From assembly GCA_020912385.1 (NCBI GenBank), contig CP087209.1:3162001-3226000 (forward strand): a stretch of DNA of 64,000 bases. The letters are read 5' to 3'. This DNA comes from Neofusicoccum parvum. Lineage: Eukaryota > Ascomycota > Dothideomycetes > Botryosphaeriales > Botryosphaeriaceae. This document shows positions 32,335 through 41,689 of this stretch, piece by piece. The notes beneath the pieces are model-generated. The model ran no database searches. It had not been told where the DNA came from and saw only the letters and a list, made by a program, of their open reading frames with translations. Position numbers and translations under genes: made by a program. Every line of letters starts with the position of its first letter. Positions within the stretch are counted from its first letter, which is position 1.

Positions 32335-34041
32335 ATGTCCCACCTGCTCGCCTGGGCCGCGGGCCGGATGATCTACAACGTCCTGCTCCACCCGCTGCGA
32401 CGCTACCCCGGCCCCTTGCTCTGCCGCGCAACGCCGCTTCCGCGCATGTACTATCGCTTGGCGGGCCGGAGTCCCTTCCACTCGCACGCCTTGCACAAGC
32501 GCTACGGGAAGGTCGTGCGCGTGAGCCCCAATGAGCTGAGCTACATCGACGCCGACGCCTGGAGAGGTACGCATGCACGTGCGGTCCGCTGATGGTCGCT
32601 GAATGTGCTGGGCAGGCATCTACGGCCATGGAAACACGGCTCTTCCGCGAGACACCCGCGCCACGCCGAGGGCGAGGGACAATGAGCCGGCGATGATATC
32701 GATCGACGACATGGAGGAGCACCGCCACCAGCGGAACATCTTCAGCCCGGCCTTCTCGAACCGCGCGCTTAAGGAGCAGGAGCCGATACTGCTCAAGCAC
32801 ATCAACCTCTTCGTCAAGCGAGTCCGCGAGAAGGGCGTTAGCGCCAGTGGCAGGGGCATTGACCTCGTCCAGTGGCTCAATTTCACCAGTAAGAATTAGA
32901 CGATCGCCCTCCAAGGAACTCAGTGCTCACGCTACCAGCATTCGATATCATGGGCGACCTGGCCTTCGGTAAGGAAGTCCGCACGGCACAGACACCCGCT
33001 TTTTGACTGAACCCCAAACAGGCAAGCCGCTGGGCCTACTCGAAAACGCCGAGTACACGCCCTGGGTGCGCAACACGTTCGCGGGCATCAAGATCTTCGC
33101 CTTGCGCTCCGCCATCGCCTACTACGTGCCCTCGGTCGACCGGCTGATCCCGCTGTTCATGTCGCGGTCGCTGCAGGAGAAGCGCCGCGCGCACGTCAAG
33201 TACACGGCCGACCAGGTCCACGCGCGCCTCGCGCGCCAGACCGACCAGCCCGACATCTGGACGCTGGTGCTGCGCAGCTACGAGGGCATGAACAAGAACG
33301 TGCGCCTCACCATGGGGCAGATGGAGAGCAACGCGTCGCTCTTCATGGTGGCCGGCACCGAGACCACGGCCACGCTGCTGTCGGGCGCGGTGTACCTGCT
33401 GGCGTGCCGGCCGGCCGCGCTGGACCGGCTGACCAAGGAGATCCGCGGGACGTTCGCGCGCAAGGGCGACATGACGATCGACTCGCTGCCGCGGCTGCCC
33501 TTCCTGAACGCTGTCGTCGAGGAGGCGTTCCGGCTGTACCCGCCCGTGCCGGACGCCCAGTTCCGCCGCACGCCCCGCGAGGGCGCCGAGATCGCCGGCG
33601 AGCTCGTCCCCGGCGAGGCGACGGTGTTCGTGACGCAGTACGCCGCGTTCCGCTCGCCCGAGAACTTCGAGGCCCCGGATGAGTTCTTGCCCGAGCGGTG
33701 GCTGCCTGACGCGGACGAGAGGTTTGCGAGGGACGACAGGAAGGTGATGCAGCCGTTTTCAGTGGGGCCGAGGAACTGTTTGGGGATGAAGTGAGTGGAT
33801 TCCATTCTCTGTTGATTCTTGCGTTTGTCAGGTTCGCGTTTGTTTTTGGGGCTGATGGGAAACTGACACCTTTTCTCGCAGTCTGGCGTACCATGAGATC
33901 CGTCTGATGCTGTCGTATCTGCTGTGGCATTTCGACCTCGAGCTCTGCAAGGAGAGCGACGACTGGATGGATCAGAAGGTGTACGCGCTCTGGGCGAAGA
34001 AACCGCTGATGGTGAAGGTCACGCCGGTGGGAGGGCATTGA
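32335..34041 (+). CDS. Cytochrome P450 monooxygenase (CYP65/isotrichodermin C-15 hydroxylase-like)
   Basis: Haem-thiolate oxygenase, normally ER-anchored and often used in secondary metabolism or detoxification. Exons 32335-32566, 32616-32888, 32939-32968, 33022-33790 and 33882-34041 give 487 residues. Motifs, numbered from this start: HPLRRYPGP near the N-terminus; I-helix AGTETT at 289-294; ExxR as EAFR at 346-349; PERW at 402-405; haem loop FSVGPRNCLG at 424-433 with Cys431. Exon 3 is only 30 nt. The in-frame ATG at 32335 leaves a very short membrane anchor. A better anchor is encoded from an ATG at 32253, but reaching it needs an intron 32286-32343 that would end in AC instead of AG. No other secondary-metabolism gene is adjacent. 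Substrate unknown. Confidence 0.9.
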
Positions 34042-35657
34042 TGAGGGGATGGGATGCGCGATGGTGGGCGAGGAAGGAAGAGTCAGAGATGCGGCTGGTT
34101 ACGATCTTGACGTTTTATATGAAAGAGTAAAGAAAGGTCTCTCGACACATATTATGGGAGTAGCTTTTGGGGTAAAGGTGTGGGAAAGGAGTCGGTTTGA
34201 GGACTAAGAAGCGAACGGGAACGCCACTCATTTGAAAGTGAAATTTCACTCTTTAACGCTCCAGCGTGAACACGACTCGTTCAATGATCTTCTAGTAGAA
34301 GTAGGAGCAGAGATGACAGTGCTTCTGCGTTTTTTCCAACGTTTCTAGGCTCTTTTCGTGTTGCTCGTACAGGGTCGAAGACTCGCCAAGCATCAGTTCG
34401 CATTCTTTACAGAGCGTCCTATCGGAGACGGAAAGGTTTCGGGAGGGACCAGTGGGTTACGATATGGAAATATTGCACCAGCACTTTGCTTGATTCTTGG
34501 TGTATGCGGAGACGATGAGACTTCAGGGCAAACCGTGATGCTGTGGTGAAGTCTGGAGTGGAGAAAGAAGAAGCCCGTTTTGGACTATGCCGACTTTTCG
34601 ACCTCTTGGTTCCTGAAAGATGATGTTCTTTCTCTGATTCTGATGGACAGCAACAGCGGCTCAAATGAGTGACGGCGGAGGAGGAGTAGGTGGAAATCGA
34701 GACATACGTGACGGGCTGTGGGCTGAGTCAGCGAGGCGATGGACTGCACAGGCGTCCCCGGCTCCCCCGGAACTCCCTCATCTCCACGCCTCTCATTATT
34801 GCACGACGCCCGGTGGGACACCACAAAGCTGTCGAAGAAAGCACGGCTTCGTTAGTTCCTCGCTGCCGTGTTTGAGAGCCGCGAGTAATCAACGGCTTGT
34901 CGACCGCCACTCCGCTCGGCAGCCCGACCACGCACTCGGCGCCCAGCGCACCTTTGAGGCTCATTCGATTTCATCATGGGACCTCAACCCACAGATTGAG
35001 CAGGTCTCTCGATATTTCAGGGATCTTCTGTTCGTTTCATCACGCGGGCTGATTGCGCAGCCAACTACTCTCCGCCTGAATGAGCTTCGAAAACTGCTTC
35101 CGCTTACCCACACTCCTCTCATGAAGGCTCAAAACCAGCTCGAGGACGGACACCACCGTGGCACATTCTCGTAACTCTGTGGTGTGCGAGTCAATCATCA
35201 AATCAAAGCTGCACGATAGAGTTTGGAGCTCAGGGCAGATTCGCCGCCTTGGCCTGCAGTTGCCGTCATTGAGCCTCGTGTACCTGCAGGAGATCCCTGC
35301 ACGATGAATCATGGTAGGGCTGGTCGCTCTAAAGCTGTTCCTCGCTACCGCCCCAAGTTGATGGCCACCGCGACGTCGAGCGGGTGATCGGTGTGAACGT
35401 CGGCCAATTCTGCAGCCCACTATCGACGTCGTGCAATTCTTGCTGTTTTGATCTGGCGGATCGGTCCGGAAACCTTCAGATGAGAGCTTTATAACTCCAT
35501 ATGACCCTCCCGGTCCCTTTTCTTTCTTTCTTCCAGAGCCAGGTCTTTCTCTGCTGCCTCCAGTCATTCTTTCCCAGCCGACTAACCGCTCGTTTACACC
35601 AACCGTCTCTGGTGAAAGTCGTTCTTTATACAAATCACCAACACAAAAACCAGAAAG
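34042..35657. other. Intergenic, 1.6 kb
   Basis: No convincing gene. A perfect 14-bp palindrome lies at 34237-34250, soon after the P450 stop. Towards the LysM gene there is a TTTATAAC at about 35489, CT-rich stretches near 35515-35535 and the leader CACCAACACAAAAACCAGAAAG just before the ATG, all consistent with a fungal promoter. Confidence 0.45.
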
Positions 35658-36419
35658 ATGTTCTTTGCACCAATCATCGCCGCCACCGTGGCCATCGTCG
35701 GCCCGGTGGCTGCCTCGCCATACTCATACCGTACCCTTGCTGCCCGTCAGACAGAGCGTAAGCACCCTCATAGAAGAGCGTGGAACTGGCAGTCAACTAA
35801 CTCCCTTCCAGTCTGCAACGGCACCGTAGCCCTCAACACCACCACCAGTGTCTACACGGTCCAATCCGGCGACGACCTCATCGCAATTGCCGAGTCCTTC
35901 AACCGTGGCGTCTGCGACGTCGCACGCGCCAATGCCATCGGCGACATCGACCTGATCTTCGCTGGCCAGAACCTCACCATCCCGGCCCAAGTGTGCGACC
36001 CGGACAGCACGACCTGCCTGGTCGACAACACCACGCCGACGGCGACGTGCATCAACGGCGGGCCCGGTTTCTACACCATCGTGTCGGGCGACACGCTGAC
36101 GACCATCGCCGAGAACAAGTTCAACATCACGCTCGCCTCGCTCATCGCCGCCAACGCCGCCACCCTGCCCGACCCGGACGTCATCGAGGTCGGCCAGCTG
36201 ATCAACGTGCCCGTCTGCGAGAGCAGCCAGTGCTTCATCCAGCCCTACGTCTACCAGAACAAGACGCTCGTCCAGCTGGCAAAGGAGTACGAGACCTCCG
36301 TCGGCCAGATCCTGTCGTTGAACGCGAACTTTAACGGCACACTCGTCCCGACCGTTGGTCAGACCATCACTCTGCCCAGCAAGTGTGGCGCTTACCCTGC
36401 GTACCCCTCGAAGAAGTAG
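35658..36419 (+). CDS. Secreted protein with three LysM domains
   Basis: LysM modules bind chitin or related N-acetylglucosamine glycans; secreted fungal LysM proteins often mask cell-wall chitin from host or competitor enzymes. Exons 35658-35757 and 35812-36419 give 235 residues. The 54-nt intron has donor GTAAGC, branch CTAAC and acceptor CCAG; because it is 3n and stop-free, an unspliced reading also stays open and would add 18 residues. The signal peptide is about residues 1-19. LysM1 lies at about 48-92 (YTVQSGDDLIAIAESF...), LysM2 at about 120-168 (YTIVSGDTLTTIAENKF...) and a more divergent LysM3 at about 179-225. Eight cysteines and at least seven N-glycosylation sequons support secretion. 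There is no catalytic domain. An effector role is inference. Confidence 0.9.
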   Translation: MFFAPIIAATVAIVGPVAASPYSYRTLAARQTERKHPHRRAWNWQSTNSLPVCNGTVALNTTTSVYTVQSGDDLIAIAESFNRGVCDVARANAIGDIDLIFAGQNLTIPAQVCDPDSTTCLVDNTTPTATCINGGPGFYTIVSGDTLTTIAENKFNITLASLIAANAATLPDPDVIEVGQLINVPVCESSQCFIQPYVYQNKTLVQLAKEYETSVGQILSLNANFNGTLVPTVGQTITLPSKCGAYPAYPSKK

Positions 36420-36729
36420 AAGGGGTGTGTCTATTTGAAGTCTGATACGGTGGCAATTGCATTACTCTTTGACTTCTTTCGTCACCGTCAGAATCATTAT
36501 TCCATAGTTCACTAAATCATCACGTTAATGTTTTCGCTGCTCTTACTCGTAACGAAGATACACTCGAATACAGGCATTTATGTTATACAAGTGTTCTCAA
36601 GCCGATTGAAGAAATGATCCGGTGCACTTCTCATGTTCAACCAAAGATGTTAATACAGTTGAATATTGTAATACAGTCCAAGCCAGCCTCAAGCAGCAGG
36701 ACACATGCCATGACACCCTCGAAACCCCA
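36420..36729. other. Convergent 3' flanks, 310 bp
   Basis: The shared downstream region of the LysM gene and the rRNA methyltransferase gene. It is AT-rich and contains TTGTAATACAG and similar UTR-like sequence; nothing else is seen. Confidence 0.4.
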
Positions 36730-38489
36730 TCAATCATCATCACTAAACCCATTCCACTCATCCTCCCCCTCCCCCTCCTCCTCCTCCCTCACAAACCCCG
36801 CCACAAAAAACCCCATCGTCCCCTCCGCCGTCCCCTTCTCACACCTAACACACGCCTCCCTGACCCCCTCCCCCCACGCCCCCGCCTCCCCCCTCACCCC
36901 CCACGCCCGCATCCCGGCCACCTGCTCCTCGCGCCGCAGCAGCCGCCAGCCGCGCGCGACCGCGACGCGCGACCCCAGCGCCGCCGCCACCACGCCCTCG
37001 TTCTCGGCCGCGTGCACGCTACACGTCGAGTACGCGATGCGGCGCGCGGCCGGGAAGGACATCGCGCGCGTGAGGAGGCGGAGCTGGAAGGCGGAGAGCG
37101 CGGCGAGGCGGGTGGAGAGGGGGGTGGTTGTGTCGGAGGCGTCGTGCTCGGTGAGGGAGACGGTCGTGGTGGTGGGCTGCGGCTGCTCGGCCTTGCCGCC
37201 GCGTTTGCGCTTTTTGCCTTGGGGGGTGGAGGGGGAGGGGCCCGCGCTGGGCAGCTCGAGCTTGACGTCGTCGTCGCGGCTGACGATGCCGCTGCCCGAG
37301 CAGCTGGGGTCGAGGAGGATGGCGCCGACGCGCGAGAGGGCTGGGGAGGTGGGGTCGAGGTCGAGGAAGTCCTGCGATGGGTGCACGGTGACCAGGTGGT
37401 CGGCGCCGGCGAGCCGGACCATCTTGGCGAGGATGAGGGAGCGCCGCTTGTCGCGCTCGCAGGCGATGATGCGCTGCGGCTGGGTTGGTTCGTCTCCTCC
37501 TCCGGTTTTCTTTTTCTGGTGCTGCCGGGCGGCGATGATGGCGGCCAGGTGCGTCGTCTTGTTGCCCGGCGCGGCGCAGCCGTCGATGGCGTCGCCGTCG
37601 CTGGGCTGGACGTCGAGCAGGTACGCCGGGAAGCAGGAGGCTTTGTCCTGGATGATGAGCTCGCCGCTGCGGTAGGCGGGGACTTTGGAGAGGTCGGCCC
37701 GCGGCGGCAGGGCCAGCAGGTTGGGGATGTGCGCGTCGACGTGCAGCACCTTGGCGCTCGCGGCGGCGGCCATGACGTCCGAGAGGGAGTCCTTGCGCTC
37801 GTAGCCCGCGAAGGTGGTGCGGAGCTGGGCGGCCAGCGTGGTGCGCACGGCGTTCACGCGCACCCAGCGCGGGTGCTCGGGGCCGCGGGCGGACGCGGAG
37901 GTGCCGTCGGACGAGGGGGCTGAGCCGTTGATGGCCTGGCGGAAGGCGTCGAGCGTGCCGAAGCCGCGCTTGACGCGGATCTTGGTGAACTCGGCGCTCA
38001 GGCGGGCTTTGTGCCGCGTGATGGCGAGCTTGAGAGGGTGCTGAGCTGGGGCTGCCACGCCGCCTTTCGAGATGAGGAGGTCGTGGGTGAGGAGGACGGC
38101 AAGGAGAGGCGTGAGCTTGACGGCGTTGTCAGAGACTTGGAGACTTGCAGAGAATGAGAAAAGTTGAGAGAGAGGAAAAAGAAATTGAGAGAGGGAGACA
38201 AAAGCGGAGGCTACGAAGACGAAAAGACTGAAGGACTTTGAGAACGAGAACAGGCAGAGAAAGAAGACAGCAGATATTTCAAACCAACCTTTTTCTCCAG
38301 CTTCAAGATGCCGCTGTTCTCAACGACATCCTTGAGCACAGCAGACCACTTGGTGGACTCGGTCACCAGGGCATAGATGGCGGTGGGCTTGCTCTTCAGG
38401 CCCTTCTTCCCGTATATCCGGGAGGTGAGCGAGCCGCCGACATTGTCTGCATTCTGCAGAATCGAGGCGGCCTCATAGTAGAGCGACAT
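36730..38489 (-). CDS. RCM1: 25S rRNA (cytosine-C5)-methyltransferase, Rcm1/NSUN5 family
   Basis: Transfers methyl from S-adenosylmethionine to one cytosine of large-subunit rRNA in the nucleolus (C2278 in yeast). Exon 1 is 38489-38289 and exon 2 is 38115-36730, giving 528 residues. The 173-nt intron has donor GTTGGT and ends CTGACAACGCCGTCAAG, a good branch site and acceptor, and splicing gives the family sequence EKKLTPLLAVLLTHDLL. SAM motif I is DGCAAPGNKTTH (about 244-256), then CERD. The Cys of PSCSG at about 339 (motif IV) and of TCS at about 432 (motif VI) are the two conserved cysteines of m5C enzymes. A Lys-rich loop and poly-Thr insert (about 366-400) lie between them. The C-terminus is acidic. 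Confidence 0.93.
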
Positions 38490-38935
38490 GGTGGAGGACA
38501 GCGTGCGGTTGAGGCCGTCAAGCTTTTTTCGTGGCCGGAGCCGAGTGGCCCTGAGCCGCAGTGGCAGCGCCGGCCCCGTCGCGTGCTGGGTCGCTGCAGC
38601 CGACGCGCCCAGGAATCACCAAAACATCGCAGTGAGGGTGCGAGGAGCACGCAATCTCGGTGGAGATCTGGCTCTTGCGATTCTGTGAGCCGGCATCAAT
38701 TTCGCGATTCCTTTTGACACGGCCTGAAGAACTGCAGAGCCCGTGAGGCCGCAGTTGCTGTGCAGGCTTTGGCTCGTGCCGGCCGTTGCTGGAGGAACGC
38801 GCGCGCGGCCGCCTACAACACCAGCCCGGCCGCACACTCCTCACGCCCGCCTGGAGAAACCACCACACCACCCAATCTTAATTCCACACCCCCTCCGACA
38901 AGCCTCGCACCCGCCCGCGAGCACCCGATCCCGCA
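38490..38935. promoter_or_regulatory. Divergent promoter region, 446 bp
   Basis: Separates the start codons of the RCM1-like gene (minus) and the coiled-coil gene (plus). The plus-strand part 38880-38935 is a C/A-rich leader. No TATA box or known site was identified. Confidence 0.45.
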
Positions 38936-40916
38936 ATGGATCCACAAGCACAAACATCGCCCCAGAGGCTCCCGCAGTCGCCGCTCGGCGCCCTGTCGCC
39001 CGAGCGCCTGAACAACATCCGCTCGCCCATCCAGATGACCGGCCGCGGCAGCCTGCCGGCCTCGCCGTCCGACGGCGCGCTCAAGCTGGGCTCGCCGCCG
39101 AAGCTGCACCACGCCCGCAACTCGTCCGACGCCCACGTGCGCGGCGTGGTGGCGCGCTTCGAGCAGCTCGACCTGCGCGACCACAAGGCCCTGCACCAGC
39201 GCGACGAGGCCGCCGTGCGCCGCGCCGAGATGGCCCGCGAGATGGCCGAGCTGGACGCCCGCCGCCTGCGCGACGACCGCGACGAGATGGAGAAGGATGC
39301 CCGCCGCGTCCGCGAGGACGCTCGCCGCCTCAAGAAGGACGCCGACGAGAGCAGGGAGCGCGAGCGGAAGGTCGCCAAGCGCCTGGAGGTCGTCATGGTA
39401 AGCATCGAGTCGCGCCCTCTGCCATTGAGGCCGCCTGCTGACAGCGGAACAGGAGGAGCTGCACCGCGCGAAGGAGACGCACAGCCACGCCCAGGGCCTC
39501 TACGAGAAGGAGATCCGCAAAGCCCGCAAGGAGGCCTTCAAGTCCTCGTCTGCCCTGGTGAAGATGCAGGAGGAACTCAAGGCCACCCGCAACTCTCTCC
39601 GCATCACACAGTCCGGCCTCGAGCTGGAGAAGATCAAGGTCGCCAAGCGCGAGCAGGAGGCTTTCACCGCACAATACCAGCTGGTCGGTGTGCAAGAGGA
39701 GCTGCAGAAGGCCAAGGAGCAGCGTAAGGTCGTCGAGGAGGAGCGGGATGCCCTGAAGACGAGCCTCAAGGAGGAGGAAGTTGCCAGAATTGCCGCTGAA
39801 GGCAAGCTCGCTTTGCCCACAGCGAACCCCGGCGAGGAGGACGAGTTCGATTCGCCCAAGAAGTCGCCATCCAAGCCCCGCATGGCAGATGGCTCAGACA
39901 AGGAGAACTACGTTCCGCCTCCTTCGCCTGTGCGGAACGTCGAGCTCAAGCATCTCCATGAGGCGTTGGCTACAGAGCGCCGCCGTCGCGAGCGTGCCGA
40001 GGACACCGTCGACTTCATGAAGATGGAGTGTCAGTTCCAATGCTGCTCGTGCAGGGTTGCAGAGCTGAACGGAGACAACTACATCCACGACGATACCTTC
40101 GAGAAGGAGATGGCCAAGATCAGGGCAAGCCTGCCCGTCACCCTGACTCCTCCGATGAGCGAGACCGACGACGCAGACGTCGACGCCGTTTCCAAGCGGC
40201 CTGCACCCATGGACATCTCGCGCCCAGCAACACCTCCGCAGTCCGCCAAGCTGCCCGACGAGCAGTGTGAGCTACTTTTCTCACCAACAACGGGCACCTT
40301 CCGGAGCGTCCCCTCCCCCAACAAAGCTGATGCCGAGGAAAAGCCCCAGATCGACGACACCATCATGACGGAAGCCGAGCCCACTGAGCCCGCCCCAGCA
40401 CCAACCTCCCTCCCCTCCCCCGTCAACTCCTCGTCCGCACCCGAAGAGCCCGCCGCCGAGGACACGGCCAGCCGGCCCCCCTCCCCTCCCCACACCCCCT
40501 CCGCCTCCTCCACGCGCGGCCGCAGCCACACCTCCCACGGCTTCCGCCACGACGCAACAGCACCCGCCGCCGCCGCCGCCGCCGCCCACACCCCAGCCAA
40601 CCTCTTCCAGCGCACCGTCACCACCACAACCACCATCCCCATGTGCTTCGACTCCCCCAAGCCCGCCCACCACTTCCACACCGTCTCGCGCTCCACCTTC
40701 AGCCGCATGGGCGCCGCCGACTTCTCGACGCCCACCGCGGCCGGCGGGTTGGATGGCGCCAAGGTCAAGGATCGGCCGTTCGACCGCGACGCCGCGCTCG
40801 AGCAGATCCAGGCGAGGAGGAGGCGGGCGCGCAGCGTGGCTGAGGGTCGGGCTACGCCGCGGAAGCAGATGGTCGAGGGGGCGGGGGTGAGGAGGGATAT
40901 TTCGGCGCCGATGTAG
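38936..40916 (+). CDS. Coiled-coil protein of unknown function
   Basis: Exons 38936-39397 and 39453-40916 (55-nt intron GTAAGC...ACAG, CTGAC branch) give 641 residues. Residues 1-65 are Ser/Pro-rich with SP sites such as LGALSPERL. From about 80 to 285 the protein is a long, strongly charged coiled coil (heptads rich in Arg, Glu, Lys and Leu). A DSPKKSPSKPR...KENYVPPPSPVR region and a short second helix (LHEALATERRRRERAEDTVDFMKME) follow, then an unusual Cys group QFQCCSCR. The last 300 residues are disordered, with Thr/Pro/Ser-rich stretches and an Ala8 run, and end in a basic segment around RRRRARSVAEGRATPRKQM. Multiple minimal CDK-type S/T-P sites could suit a cytoskeletal or cell-cycle protein. 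I cannot name it. Confidence 0.8.
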
Positions 40917-41689
40917 GGGGTTAGGTGTTGTGGTTGAGGAGGAGGGAGGAGGGGTTGTAATGTTTGGGTTGATTGGGGTTCTTGTTTTGTAAGGATGTTG
41001 GGATCGTGGGAATGGTTGGTTGGGTTGGGTTGGGGGGTTGGGGGGTTGGATGGTGGGGAGGGTTGGCTTTTGTCCAGCGAATTGGCGTTTTTTGAGGGGG
41101 GATACTGGAGGGCGTTTATATACCACATCCATCGTCGTTCATTTCAGTTTTGTTTTTCTCTTTGTGTTCGATTCAGTTCGTTTTGCGTTCATCGTGGCAT
41201 CGTCTGGCTGGAATAGGGCACTTGGGAAAGAAGGATATTGAGAGTCGGTGTGCTTCTTCGCATGATGACGGCGCAAAAGTTCGAGCGGGTGGATTTGATC
41301 GTTCGGGTGGGGGACCTTCGTTTGGCAAGTTTCTTCGATCACTGTCATGATCATTCACTTGTGTTACTGCGTGCTTTGGTTTTCGTCGTGTTGTTGGGAG
41401 TGGAGCATAGCGTGTGGGAATGAAGTGCTTTTGCTACGGAAAATGAAACGAATGCTTTGGGGGTTTCGACATTGTCTACTACTGAAACTTCTAGGGGAGA
41501 TGACAAAGATTTGGAGACTGTCAAAGTCGACATTATGTGACAGATGTAATGGGAATGGAGAGTGAGTTAGGCGTATTGAAATCTTGGAGCCCGTGAACGT
41601 GAAGGCCAGAAGCGCAGCGCTTCGCTCATTTCGCCCGCCTTTTGGTTTGACTTTTAAAGGCACTCAAAACATCCGTTGACGTGAGATCT
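40917..41689. other. Convergent intergenic region with a G-rich tract
   Basis: A 773-bp region between two 3' ends. The plus strand from 40917 to about 41075 is strongly G-rich, with GGTTGGG-type repeats at 40998-41066 described under findings. The remainder is AT-rich UTR-like sequence without a supported gene. Confidence 0.5.

Noticed and set aside
36622..37923. 433-codon plus-strand ORF
   Set aside because: Antisense of the rRNA methyltransferase; Arg/Gly/Val-rich shadow.
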